Source of the DNA: Deltaproteobacteria bacterium
GTDB lineage: Bacteria > Desulfobacterota > BSN033 > UBA1163
Reading direction: 5' to 3'
DNA length: 22,945 nucleotides
Assembly (NCBI GenBank): GCA_016875255.1
Contig: VGRU01000034.1
Location: 1 to 22,945, forward strand
The notes under the pieces were generated by a model, which saw only the letters and a program-made list of their open reading frames with translations, ran no database searches and had not been told where the DNA came from. Of the stretch, positions 14,248 through 22,129 are shown in pieces; position 1 is the stretch's first letter; every line of letters begins with the position of its first letter. Made by a program: the position numbers and the translations under genes.

Positions 14248-15084
14248 TTATCTCCCTACCCATCTTGACAGCTTCGGGTCGAGCATATCTCTCAATCCAT
14301 CTCCAAGGAGATTAAATCCCAAAACAGCCAGAGCGATGGCGCATCCCGGAAAGATAGCCAGGTAGGAAGAGGTTCCCATAAAGGTCTGGGCCTCGTTGAG
14401 CATCCTTCCCCAGCTTGCATGGGGAGGCTGCGTTCCCAGTCCAAGATAGCTCAGACCAGCTTCCGCGAGAATCGCAATGGCAAACTGAACCGTTCCCTGA
14501 ACGATGAGAGGGGAGAGAATATTGGGAAGGATATGTTTCCAGATGATCCCCGCATCGCTTCTGCCGATGGCTCTGGCGGAGGTCACATAGTCCCTCTCCC
14601 AGATGGAGAGAGAGGTGACACGGGTCAATCGTGCAAAGATCGGGATGTTGAAGATTCCGATGGCGATCATGCTGTTGATCGCACCAGGTCCCAGGATCGA
14701 GGTGATGAGAATGGCGCTCAATACGGCTGGGAATCCATAGAGGACATCTGAAATCCTCATGATGGTTTCATCGATCCACTTTTTATAAAAGGCAGCCAGT
14801 GACCCGAGAAGAATCCCAAAGCCCATGCCGATGGAAACAGCCACCAGACCCACAATGATCGAATTGACGGCTCCCTTCATCACCCGGCTCAGGATATCGC
14901 GTCCGTATTGATCCGTTCCCAGCCAATGAGATTGATTGGGAGCCTGAAATCGTTCAGAGAGGTTCATCCGGTTCGGATCAAAGGGAGTAAAGGCGAAGCT
15001 GAGAAGGGCAGTCAGAAGAATGATCAGGGTGATCAAAAATCCGATCGTAAAGTTGATGTTTCGAAAGGAACGGCGAAGGCTCAT
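14248..15084 (-). CDS. dppC: ABC transporter permease, DppC/OppC family (second unit)
   Basis: A 278-residue permease. The first helix is about residues 12-32. The motif WLGTDQYGRDIL lies near 53-64. Five more helices follow, and the EAA coupling loop AIGRSDAGIIWKHILPNILSP is near residues 171-191. The C-terminal segment with LNLLGDGLRDMLDPKL-like features is typical. It is a paralogue of the permease at 424-1296. A double-hairpin repeat lies in the 219-bp gap before it. No ATPase gene follows; the next gene is an M20 hydrolase. Confidence 0.93.
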   Translation of the reverse strand: MSLRRSFRNINFTIGFLITLIILLTALLSFAFTPFDPNRMNLSERFQAPNQSHWLGTDQYGRDILSRVMKGAVNSIIVGLVAVSIGMGFGILLGSLAAFYKKWIDETIMRISDVLYGFPAVLSAILITSILGPGAINSMIAIGIFNIPIFARLTRVTSLSIWERDYVTSARAIGRSDAGIIWKHILPNILSPLIVQGTVQFAIAILAEAGLSYLGLGTQPPHASWGRMLNEAQTFMGTSSYLAIFPGCAIALAVLGFNLLGDGLRDMLDPKLSRWVGR

Positions 15085-15154
15085 CTGGTTTTTTCCAATT
15101 TTTGTATCAATTTAGCACTTTGAAAAATACAGCAGACAGAGTGTTTAACAGGCT

Positions 15155-15247
15155 TGTCATTCCTGTGAAAACAGGAATCCAGTTTTTCGGAACCCCCCTG
15201 GATTCCCGCTGGAGTTTATCCCGATGAAAATCGGGGCGGGAATGACA
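15155..15247. repeat. Double-hairpin dispersed repeat, copy 4
   Basis: TGTCATTCCTGT/ACAGGAATCCAG with a 4-nt loop, then CTGGATTCCCGC and GGCGGGAATGACA with an extra small hairpin (ATCCCGATGAAAATCGGG) in the second arm. It lies between the DppB and DppC genes of the second ABC unit. Confidence 0.8.
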
Positions 15248-15303
15248 GACAAAGAACTTTTTCAAAGAGTAAAAGTATTACCAATGTGCTATTGGCAATA
15301 ACA

Positions 15304-16248
15304 TTACTCATATCGTATCCGCGGATCGAGATACCGATACGCGATATCGATCACAAAATTGATTACCACGATCACCATGGCAATCAGAAGGACCACTCCC
15401 TGGATCACCGGAAGGTCTCTCTGGCCGATTGCCTCGAAGACCAGCCTTCCCACACCAGGGAGGTGAAAGACATTTTCAATAATGATTGCCCCAGCCAAAA
15501 GATCGCCTGCCTGAAGCCCGATGATCGTTACAACAGGGATGATCGCATTTCGGAAGGCATGCTTGTAAACAACCATTCTTTTCGGAAGGCCTTTGCTTCT
15601 GGCCGTGCGGATGTAATCCTCCCCAAGGACTTCAAGCATGGAGGACCGAGTCATCCGGGTCAGCACCGCGGCCCTCACAAAGCCCAGTGAAAAAGCAGGG
15701 AGAAGAAGGGAGCCCAACGCCTTGATCGGATCAGTCTGCCAGGCATGGAACCCGCCTGCAGGCAACCAGTGGAGCGTGACCGCAAAGAGAAGGATCAGGA
15801 GGATGCCTGCCCAGAACGCAGGCACCGCCAGGCCGATCTGAGAAAAGACCATCACCCCGTAGTCTCCTGCCCGGTTTCGATGGAGCGAGGAGTAGATTCC
15901 CATGGGGATGGAGATGACGATCGCAAAGATCATCGAGAGAATGGCCAGCGGAACCGTGACCTGAAGCCGTGAGATGATGAGAGAAGTAATCGAAACATCA
16001 TAGGTGATGGATCGGCCCAGATCGCCAAGGGCCAGATTTTTCATGTAGTGAAGATACTGGATGATGACAGGACGATCCAGCCCCATCTGTTGCCTTAAAT
16101 TCCGGAGCGTCTCCGGCGTGGCGTTGATGCCTAAAATGATCTGTGCCGGATCGCCCGGAATGACCATGAGGATGGCGAAGATGACCATCGAGACGAGCAG
16201 GAGGGTGAGGATCAGGACGATCGTTCGTTTGATGAGATAGGCTGTCAT
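15304..16248 (-). CDS. dppB: ABC transporter permease, DppB/OppB family (second unit)
   Basis: A 314-residue permease. The N-terminal helix IVLILTLLLVSMVIFAIL leads into VIPGDPAQIILG, with periplasmic GLDRPVIIQY and GDLGRS. Five further helices follow. The EAA loop ARSKGLPKRMVVYKHAFRNA is near residues 216-235 and is followed by IENVFHLPGVGRL, all in the usual family positions. It ends LDPRIRYE, as DppB proteins commonly do. It pairs with the DppC gene 219 bp downstream. A hairpin and a large AT-rich palindrome separate it from the binding-protein gene. The Shine-Dalgarno is weak. Confidence 0.93.
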   Translation of the reverse strand: MTAYLIKRTIVLILTLLLVSMVIFAILMVIPGDPAQIILGINATPETLRNLRQQMGLDRPVIIQYLHYMKNLALGDLGRSITYDVSITSLIISRLQVTVPLAILSMIFAIVISIPMGIYSSLHRNRAGDYGVMVFSQIGLAVPAFWAGILLILLFAVTLHWLPAGGFHAWQTDPIKALGSLLLPAFSLGFVRAAVLTRMTRSSMLEVLGEDYIRTARSKGLPKRMVVYKHAFRNAIIPVVTIIGLQAGDLLAGAIIIENVFHLPGVGRLVFEAIGQRDLPVIQGVVLLIAMVIVVINFVIDIAYRYLDPRIRYE

Positions 16249-16267
16249 GTTCTCGCAGGGAAAGAAA

Positions 16268-16300
16268 GGGCCTGAAGTTGAAAAGGATTACCTCAGGCCC
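16268..16300. repeat. Hairpin GGGCCTGA / TCAGGCCC upstream of the second dppB
   Basis: A perfect 8-bp G/C-rich stem closes a 17-nt loop. On the minus strand the hairpin is followed by CTTTCTTT rather than a clean T-run. It lies 20 nt before the DppB start and may attenuate or protect the message between the binding-protein and permease genes. Confidence 0.45.
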
Positions 16301-16309
16301 ACTAAAAAG

Positions 16310-16449
16310 TCCAAATTCGAAATCCGAATATCGAAATCCGAAACAAACTCAATATTTTAATTTCAAAATACAAAACTCCATGGTATTTATTTTTGAATAT
16401 TTGGATATTCGTGCTTGTTTCGAATTTCGTGCTTCGAATTTCGAAATTC
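16310..16449. repeat. AT-rich TTCGAAAT palindromic dispersed repeat, about 140 bp
   Basis: The left arm has GAAATCCGAATATCGAAAT and CCGAAACAAA. The right arm has TTGTTTCGAATTTCG and CTTCGAATTTCGAAATTC, giving a long imperfect inverted repeat. It contains no gene and ends 5 bp before the stop of the binding-protein gene. Confidence 0.7.
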
Positions 16450-16454
16450 ATCTT

Positions 16455-17957
16455 TTACTTTTGAATCCAGACCTCGGTCACATCCTGTGCGGTCATGGGG
16501 TAGTCCTTCCACCAGTTCATCACCTCTTTCTTCATTGTGGGAAGGCTGGGCATTACGAATAAGAACCCGTTGACCGCATCCTCGGTGATCATCTTCTGAA
16601 GCGCGACATAGAGATCTTTTCTCGTTTTAGGATCAGGCTCCATCTCCGCCTTTTTGAGCGTCTCCTGGAATTTCGGGTTGTCATAGCGGAAATAATATTT
16701 CGGGTTGGCATAGATATCGATGTCAAACGGCTCTGAGTGGCCGATCACCGTCAGGTCAAAGTCCGCATTCCTTAAAACGCGTTCAAGCCATTGTCCCCAT
16801 TCCATCAGTTCTATCCTTAGCTTGATACCCACTTGAGAAAGCATGTCCGTAATGATCTCTCCGCTTCGCTTTGCATAGGCAAAGCGTTCTGGAACTTTAA
16901 AGACTGCATCGAAACCATTCGGATAGCCCGCTTCCTTCAGGAGTTGCTTTGCCTTTTCGGGATTATATGGATAAATGTTTGTCAGATCGATGTAGTAAGG
17001 ATTGCCGGGATCCATGTGGCTTCCGATGGGTGTTCCATAACCTGACATGGCTCCTTTGATCAGGGCAGACCGGTCAATCGCATGAGCCATGGCCCTGCGG
17101 ACTCTGACATCATTAAAAGGTTTTCTCAAATTGTTGGTCGATAAGATGACCTCCGTCGTCGTAAAACCATTGAACACCTTGAATTTCGGATCCCTCTCAA
17201 GCAGAAGCGCGTTCTCCGGACTCACATCATAGCCGATGACATCGATATCCCCTGCCTTCAGGCTGGCGATCTGGGCGCTCGGGTCGCCGATAAATTTAAA
17301 AGTGACTTTTTCGAGATAAGGCAATCCTTTTCGATGATACTCCTCAAATTTCGCCAGAAGAATACGATCTCCACGAATCCATTCGACAAATTTAAAGGGC
17401 CCTGTGCCCACGGGTGCGGTTTTCAGCTTGTCCGCCGTCTGTTTGTTAATGATGATAGAGTCGGGTCTGGCCAGGTTGAAGAGAAACATCGAGTTCACAT
17501 TCTTCAATTTGAACCTTACGGTGTGACTATCCACGACCTCGACCGATTCAATCTCTCTGTAATATTTGATATTCGGGATGTTCGTTTTCGGATCCATTAA
17601 CCGTTCGAAGGTAAATTTCACATCTTCCGCATCAAAGGGTTTCCCATCGTGAAATTTCACTCCCTTCTTCAGGAGGAAGGTATACTCCTTTCCATCTTTG
17701 GAGACTTTATACTCCCTCGCTAACGCAGGAATGATCTTTCCATCCCGGTCGATCCTGACCAGACCCTCAAGCACATTGCCATAGACCACCCTTGGAATGG
17801 CCGCGGAGGTGGCTGTGGTTGGGTCCAATCCCGGAGGCTCAACACCCTGGGCAATGGTGAGCGACCCTCCGGAGACCGGCTTGGGCTGGGCGTAGATGGC
17901 CGTCGAAAAATGAACAAAGGCAAGACAGATCAAACTCATCAATAGAAATTTTTTCAT
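16455..17957 (-). CDS. Periplasmic solute-binding protein of an ABC transporter, SBP_bac_5 family (second unit)
   Basis: A 500-residue exported receptor. The signal peptide spans about residues 1-24 (MKKFLLMSLICLAFVHFSTA, cut near IYAQ). The mature part opens GGSLTIAQGVEPPGLDP. Family landmarks are the KDGKEYTFLLKKGVKFHDGKP segment near residues 85-105, PVGTGPFKFVEW near 182-193, and LRKPFNDVRVRRAMAHAIDR near 280-300. The start at 17957 has a strong GGAGGGAGAG Shine-Dalgarno; an in-frame ATG at 17993 has none and would put 12 charged residues before the signal. It serves the DppB/DppC pair downstream. The ligand is unknown; the neighbours suggest peptides or modified amino acids. Confidence 0.93.
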   Translation of the reverse strand: MKKFLLMSLICLAFVHFSTAIYAQPKPVSGGSLTIAQGVEPPGLDPTTATSAAIPRVVYGNVLEGLVRIDRDGKIIPALAREYKVSKDGKEYTFLLKKGVKFHDGKPFDAEDVKFTFERLMDPKTNIPNIKYYREIESVEVVDSHTVRFKLKNVNSMFLFNLARPDSIIINKQTADKLKTAPVGTGPFKFVEWIRGDRILLAKFEEYHRKGLPYLEKVTFKFIGDPSAQIASLKAGDIDVIGYDVSPENALLLERDPKFKVFNGFTTTEVILSTNNLRKPFNDVRVRRAMAHAIDRSALIKGAMSGYGTPIGSHMDPGNPYYIDLTNIYPYNPEKAKQLLKEAGYPNGFDAVFKVPERFAYAKRSGEIITDMLSQVGIKLRIELMEWGQWLERVLRNADFDLTVIGHSEPFDIDIYANPKYYFRYDNPKFQETLKKAEMEPDPKTRKDLYVALQKMITEDAVNGFLFVMPSLPTMKKEVMNWWKDYPMTAQDVTEVWIQK

Positions 17958-17980
17958 CTCTCCCTCCGTATCTGTTTTAA

Positions 17981-18035
17981 GTAGCGCCCTCATTTATTAA
18001 GGGTGGATTTCGTCCCGATTCAAACGGGACGCTAC
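17981..18035. repeat. Nested palindrome GTAGCG...CGTCCCG/CGGGACG...CTAC
   Basis: CGTCCCG and CGGGACG form a perfect 7-bp stem with a 7-nt loop. The outer GTAGCG and CGCTAC also pair, so two alternative foldings exist that share the right arm. It lies just upstream of the binding-protein Shine-Dalgarno. No gene is seen in 18036-18121. Confidence 0.55.
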
Positions 18036-18121
18036 ATGAACCCTCGAAACCCATTTGTCAAAAATCCTATCCAAATCATTTCCGATTGTCAAACCGCCCC
18101 AAAGGCCCCTGATCCGTATTC

Positions 18122-18192
18122 GTCATCCTGAACTTGGTTCAGGACCTATAGTTCCAAAGAATTAGAGATGCTGAAAAAATTTCAGCATGACA
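18122..18192. repeat. Double-hairpin dispersed repeat, copy 5
   Basis: TCCTGAA/TTCAGGA with a 5-nt loop and ATGCTGAA/TTCAGCAT form two hairpins between GTCAT and ATGACA. It lies 29 bp past the aminotransferase stop. Its stems differ from copy 1 in matching positions on both arms. Confidence 0.75.
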
Positions 18193-18220
18193 GCAATATT
18201 CTTAACATTCCGGAATTGGA

Positions 18221-19516
18221 TTACGAATTAGGGGAAGAAGTAACCTTCTCAAAAACCCGGTCTAAAACCTGAACCGCCCTGATTATTTCACCTTTCTCAA
18301 TCGTCAGCGGTGGCGTGATCCGTATGACATTCCCGTAGAGGCCACCCCGGCCGATAAGAAGCCCTTCTTGCTTCGTCCCTTCAAAGATCTCATTGACCAG
18401 ATCCGGGGCAGGCTCCTTTTCCTTCTTGACGATCTCCATCCCCTGGATTAGACCCATTCCCCTGACTTCGCCGATAATTTCGAACTTCTCTTTTAACCCT
18501 TCCAATCGGTCTCTTAAGAATTGACCCATCTGCTCGGCATTCTGAACCAGCGCTCTTTTCTCAATGGCTTCGATGGTGGCTAAGACCGCTGTGGCGGTCA
18601 CCGGATTTCCGCCAAAGGTGGAGAGGTGAGAACCCTTAAGACCATCTGCCACCTCTGGCGTCGCAATGGTGATCCCAACAGGGGAGCCATTGGCCGCCCC
18701 TTTGGCCATGACCATGACGTCCGGCTCCACTCCCCAGTGTTCGATGCCGAACATCTTTCCCCCGGTCCTTCCCCAGCCTGTCTGAACTTCATCGCAGATG
18801 AAGAGGCCCCCGTAGCTTTTCACAATGGAGACGACCTCTCCGAAATACTCCTTCGGCGGAGTGATGAATCCTCCGACGCCCTGAATGGGTTCGGCGATGA
18901 AGGCGGCAGGCTGGCCCGAGGTCGTTGTTTCAATCAACTCCTTCACATCCTTCGCACATTCAAGATCGCAATGGTGGTACTCTTTTCCGAAGGCGCACCG
19001 GAAGCAGTAGGCATTATGGGCATGTTTGATCCCCGGGACGGAGCTTCCTCCGAGCCGCCATTTCTGATGTCCGGTGATGTTCATCGTCAGGAGGGACGAT
19101 CCGCTGTAGCAATGTCGGAGGGCAATGACTTCATTGCTTTTTGTATAAAGCTGGGCGATAAGGACAGCGGTCTCAACGGCCTCTGTTCCACTGCTGGTGA
19201 AGAAAGACTTCTGCAATCTTCCCGGAGTGATCTGCGCCAGTTTCTCCGCAAGAGAGATGGCGGGAAGGGTAGGATAAAGCGTCGAGGTATGCTGAAGCCT
19301 CCTCATCTGCTCACAGGTCTTTTCAGTGATCTCCTCGTCACAATGGCCCACACTGATCGTGACGATCCCCCCAAAGAAATCGAGATACTCCTTCCCATCG
19401 ATATCGTAAAGATACTTTCCCTTGCCTCGATCAAAAATAACCGGCTCCTGATAGTAATGGCTCACACAGGGAGCTAAATATTTTTTATGCTTCTCATAGA
19501 TTTCGTTCTTATCCAT
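18221..19516 (-). CDS. Class III PLP aminotransferase (AGXT2/alanine-glyoxylate 2-like, omega-aminotransferase group)
   Basis: A 431-residue fold-type I enzyme that moves an amino group between an amino acid or amine and a 2-oxo acid. Seen motifs: SSGTEAVETA (108-117, phosphate binding), FICDEVQTGWGRTG (D242 binds the PLP ring nitrogen) and MAKGAANG (K272, Schiff-base lysine). A Cys cluster C171-x2-C174-x8-C183-x3-C187 (YCFRCAF...HHCDLECAKD) matches the AGXT2-type subgroup. The start follows AAGGGAGACGAA. Its place just upstream of the second binding-protein gene suggests it transaminates imported or hydrolysed amino acids. Alternatives are beta-alanine or 4-aminobutyrate aminotransferase. 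Confidence 0.9.
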   Translation of the reverse strand: MDKNEIYEKHKKYLAPCVSHYYQEPVIFDRGKGKYLYDIDGKEYLDFFGGIVTISVGHCDEEITEKTCEQMRRLQHTSTLYPTLPAISLAEKLAQITPGRLQKSFFTSSGTEAVETAVLIAQLYTKSNEVIALRHCYSGSSLLTMNITGHQKWRLGGSSVPGIKHAHNAYCFRCAFGKEYHHCDLECAKDVKELIETTTSGQPAAFIAEPIQGVGGFITPPKEYFGEVVSIVKSYGGLFICDEVQTGWGRTGGKMFGIEHWGVEPDVMVMAKGAANGSPVGITIATPEVADGLKGSHLSTFGGNPVTATAVLATIEAIEKRALVQNAEQMGQFLRDRLEGLKEKFEIIGEVRGMGLIQGMEIVKKEKEPAPDLVNEIFEGTKQEGLLIGRGGLYGNVIRITPPLTIEKGEIIRAVQVLDRVFEKVTSSPNS

Positions 19517-19539
19517 TTCGTCTCCCTTAAGAAATTAAA

Positions 19540-19624
19540 TCTAATCCCCCTTAATCCCCCTTTTTCAAAAGGGGGAAATGTTTTACCTCCCTTTGGCAAA
19601 GGGAGGTTAGGAGGGATTTTTACA
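19540..19624. repeat. CCCCCTTTTT / CCTCCCTTTGGC hairpin repeat, partial relative of MITE-like family A
   Basis: Two perfect hairpins: CCCCCTTTTTCAAAAGGGGG (19556-19575), and CCTCCCTTT/AAAGGGAGG with the loop GGC (19586-19606). The end GGGAGGTTAGGAGGGATTTT followed by TACAA matches the internal part of the 2464 and 22130 elements. The stop of the DUF1445 gene (19620) lies inside this repeat end. Confidence 0.65.
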
Positions 19625-20411
19625 AGGCTGCTAACTCTTCATTGAGCAGATCCGAAATGAACATGTGACCGGGAGTGTGGGTGATGCAGAGATCGGGTTT
19701 GGCCTTCATCACAACCGCCTGCGGCGTGACCCCGCACGCCCAGAAGACCGGGATCTCATCCTTCTTTAGCGTCACCGGATCTCCGAAGTCAGGTTTTTTA
19801 AGATTTTTAATCCCAATCTTTGAAGGATCACCAATATGGACAGGCGCTCCATGGACCGAGGCATAACGGGAGGTGATCTGGACAGCCCGGCTTACCTTGT
19901 CCGGAGGAATGGGCCTCATGGTTACCACCATTGGTCCATGAAAAAGACCAGCGGGTTTGCAAGAGATGTTAGTGATGAACATCGGGACATTCTTGTTCTC
20001 CTCGATATGGCGAACCGGAACCTTTGCACGGATCAATGCCTCTTCAAAGGAAAAACTACAACCCAGAAGGAAAGTCACGAAATCGGACCTCCAAATATCT
20101 CTGACCTCCTTGACCGTAGCTTCCAGCCTTCCTCTTCGATAGATGTTGTAACGGGGAATATCTGCCCGGATATCCGCATCCCGGGATAAAAATTCCGTTC
20201 GAAACTTACCCGGTTCCAAGACCTCCAGTAGAGGACAGGGCTTAGGATTTCTCTGACAGAAGAGAAGGAAGTCGAATCCATATTTCTCCGGAAGGATGAC
20301 AAGGTTAGCCTGGGCATAACCCATGGCTAACCCTGCGGTGGGCCTGTCCCACTTTCCCTGTCGGATGAGGGTTCGGATTTCTTTGGGTCTGAGTTGTGTG
20401 ATGTCTCTCAT
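19620..20411 (-). CDS. DUF1445 / D-glutamate cyclase-like hydro-lyase (YcsI family)
   Basis: A 263-residue soluble protein of the DUF1445 family, whose eukaryotic relative (DGLUCY) converts D-glutamate to 5-oxo-D-proline. Features include RPKEIRTLIRQGKWDRPTAG at the N-terminus, the family-typical TFLLGCSFSFEEAL (about residues 116-129), MVVTMRPI near 164-171, RYASVHGAPVHIGDP around 186-200, and the C-terminal ACGVTPQAVV and ITHTPGHM. Length is typical. It is 33 bp after the deformylase-like gene, in a tight row with EamA and ABM genes. The actual substrate here is not proven, but an amino-acid lactam or D-amino acid fits the neighbours. Confidence 0.88.
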   Translation of the reverse strand: MRDITQLRPKEIRTLIRQGKWDRPTAGLAMGYAQANLVILPEKYGFDFLLFCQRNPKPCPLLEVLEPGKFRTEFLSRDADIRADIPRYNIYRRGRLEATVKEVRDIWRSDFVTFLLGCSFSFEEALIRAKVPVRHIEENKNVPMFITNISCKPAGLFHGPMVVTMRPIPPDKVSRAVQITSRYASVHGAPVHIGDPSKIGIKNLKKPDFGDPVTLKKDEIPVFWACGVTPQAVVMKAKPDLCITHTPGHMFISDLLNEELAAL

Positions 20412-20444
20412 TTTGTATCCCTCTGCCCTAACTTAACACCAATT

Positions 20445-20927
20445 TTACCTCCAGGCAAAGGATTTATCATTGATGGCTCGCTGAACAGCGAGGACTCCAT
20501 TAAGATGGTCCACTTCATGCTGCAACAGCTCGGAGAGGTCGCCCTCCAGCTCCCAGATTTCTTCTTTCCAATCCAGATTAAAAAATTTCAGTTTGCATTG
20601 TTTATGTCTCTGTACTTTGACCAATAACTGAGGGAAACACATGCAATCGTCCCAGAGCTCAAGCCTCTCCTCACTGAAATCGAACAATTCTGGATTGATG
20701 AGGATGACAGGTTCGGTGATATACATGTAGATCAGTCGTTTCATCACACCCAGCTGGGGGGCTGCAATGGCCCGGCCTGCATGATATTTGGCTTTGAACT
20801 CCATTAGAGTATGATGCAAATCATCAATCACAGGCTTTAGGCTATCCAGATCTGTCTTGTTGACGGGTGCTGAAATTTTATAAAGCTTTGGATCGCCCAA
20901 CTTTAAAACCTTATCTAACCTAGCCAT
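20445..20927 (-). CDS. Divergent peptide deformylase-like metallohydrolase
   Basis: A 160-residue protein of the peptide deformylase fold, which in housekeeping members removes the formyl group from new proteins. Motif 3, QHEVDH (H137, E138, H141), is intact. Motif 1 is GRAIAAPQ (51-58) where GxGLAAPQ is usual. Motif 2 is DDCMCFP (93-99) where EGCLSxP is usual; C95 can still be the metal ligand, but the Gly and Ser of the motif are replaced. Such changes point to a paralogue with a different substrate, perhaps N-formyl or N-acyl amino acids. It lies 11 bp after the EamA gene and 33 bp before DUF1445, not next to fmt or rRNA-modification genes. The Shine-Dalgarno is weak. Confidence 0.82.
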   Translation of the reverse strand: MARLDKVLKLGDPKLYKISAPVNKTDLDSLKPVIDDLHHTLMEFKAKYHAGRAIAAPQLGVMKRLIYMYITEPVILINPELFDFSEERLELWDDCMCFPQLLVKVQRHKQCKLKFFNLDWKEEIWELEGDLSELLQHEVDHLNGVLAVQRAINDKSFAWR

Positions 20928-20938
20928 AGGAGCCCCGA

Positions 20939-21787
20939 TTAATTATCCACCTTAAATTCACTTTTCGCTAGCAGGATGACCGCGATCAGGATAAGGGCAC
21001 CACCAATGATCCGGGTTGGTCCGATCTCTTCCCCAAGAAAGAGAAAAGCAAGAATCACTGTCGTGGCGGGTTCAAAGGTCGAGAGGATCGAAGCATTCGT
21101 GGGTCCTACCCGTTCAAGGCCTGCAAAAAAAGTATTGACGGCAATAACCGTTGAGACAAGGGCAATGGCCAGAACGCTTCCCCATCCGGTCAATGTCCGG
21201 GGAAGGGTTAGTCCTTCGATGAGGACCAGAAGGCCAAAGACAACGCTTGCAGAAAGGATGACCACTGTCGAGGTCCACAGAACGCCTGCCTGTTTCGTCA
21301 ACTTGCTTCCCGCCAGGATATAAGCAGAGTAGATAAAAGGGGCGGTCATGGCCAATGCAATGCCAAGCGGCCGGCCTCCTCCGCTCAGTCCAATCGTGAG
21401 AATGGTCCCGGCTAATGCGAGAATAAGCGCAAGAATTTTTAGGCCTTTGATGCTCTCTTTGAAGAGAATGGCTGAGAGGATGGTGACAATCGCTGGATAG
21501 AGATAGAGCAGAATGGCCACCAGACCGGCGGAGGCCATGGTCAATGCTGTAAAAAAACAGAATGACATGCCAACATACCCGATGCCTCCCATCAAACTCA
21601 GGCCGATGAGGGTTCGTCCTCGAGGGAACGGGATGTTTCGGGATATCATGAGCGGGATCATGACGAGGGAGGCGATTGAAAACCGGAAGAAGAGCACGCT
21701 GATCGGATCTGACCCTGCGCTGTAAGCCGTTTTTGCAAAAATCGCAATGGCCCCGAAAGCGATCGCCGAAATGATAACAAAGAACAT
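20939..21787 (-). CDS. EamA/DMT-family transporter
   Basis: A 282-residue membrane protein with about ten helices in two EamA repeats. The first repeat starts FFVIISAIAFGAIAIFAKTAY and contains FRFSIASLVMIPL; the second starts near PLGIALAMTAPFIYSAYIL and ends with FLFLGEEIGPTRIIGGALIL. Members export amino acids, cysteine metabolites or other small molecules. ATG 21787 is chosen; TTG 21796, 6 nt behind AGGAAG, is an alternative start. A longer frame to 21943 would lie over the ABM gene and encode a basic, non-membrane stretch, so it is rejected. It is part of the ABM-EamA-deformylase-DUF1445 row. Confidence 0.88.
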   Translation of the reverse strand: MFFVIISAIAFGAIAIFAKTAYSAGSDPISVLFFRFSIASLVMIPLMISRNIPFPRGRTLIGLSLMGGIGYVGMSFCFFTALTMASAGLVAILLYLYPAIVTILSAILFKESIKGLKILALILALAGTILTIGLSGGGRPLGIALAMTAPFIYSAYILAGSKLTKQAGVLWTSTVVILSASVVFGLLVLIEGLTLPRTLTGWGSVLAIALVSTVIAVNTFFAGLERVGPTNASILSTFEPATTVILAFLFLGEEIGPTRIIGGALILIAVILLAKSEFKVDN

Positions 21788-21797
21788 ACCCTTCAAT

Positions 21798-22103
21798 TCA
21801 GGCTTCCTGTAGGACTTTGAGGGAGAGATCCTCGACGATGTCCTTGACCTTCCCCTTGTAGGCCAGCATATGAGGCGCAGTGAGATGATCACGGAGGGCC
21901 TCCAGACTCTCCCACTTCTCGATAATGGTGACGACATTTTCATTCAGGCTCTGCGGTGGCAGGCCGGAATCAACATCGACCGCCGGAAAATATTCGATAC
22001 AACCCTTTTCTTCCCTGACCTTGGGAACATTGGCCTTAAAGATTTCAAGAAACTCGGGAACCTTCCCCGCTTTCACACGGATGGACGCAATCACACTGAT
22101 CAT
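21798..22103 (-). CDS. Antibiotic-biosynthesis-monooxygenase (ABM) domain protein, YgiN-like
   Basis: A 101-residue dimeric alpha-beta barrel protein. The family pattern is clear: MISVIASIRVKAGKVPEFLE at the start, PKVREEKGCIEYF in the middle, VVTIIEKWESLEALRDHL, then PHMLAY. Relatives act as quinol monooxygenases or have unknown small-molecule roles. The start ATG 22103 lies 7 nt behind GGGAG; an ATG at 22130 in the same frame would put that Shine-Dalgarno inside the coding region. It is followed by EamA after only 1-10 bp, so the genes are cotranscribed. Redox or quinone chemistry is not obvious in the context. Confidence 0.85.
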   Translation of the reverse strand: MISVIASIRVKAGKVPEFLEIFKANVPKVREEKGCIEYFPAVDVDSGLPPQSLNENVVTIIEKWESLEALRDHLTAPHMLAYKGKVKDIVEDLSLKVLQEA

Positions 22104-22129
22104 CTTTATGCTCCCTTCATTGATAGACA

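Noticed and set aside
16268..16300. Rho-independent terminator
   Set aside because: The stem is good, but no T-tract follows on either strand and it lies between genes expected to be expressed together, so it is listed only as a hairpin.
17958..17993. Upstream ATG of the second binding protein
   Set aside because: It would add a charged segment before the signal peptide and bury the Shine-Dalgarno inside the coding region.
18626..19477. Plus-strand frame of 283 codons
   Set aside because: It lies entirely antisense to the class III aminotransferase, which has all PLP motifs; the product shows no domain and the frame is a codon-bias shadow.
21788..21943. N-terminal extension of the EamA gene
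   Set aside because: It overlaps the ABM gene in another frame and encodes a basic Ser/Arg-rich stretch with no membrane helix; better starts exist at 21787 or 21796.
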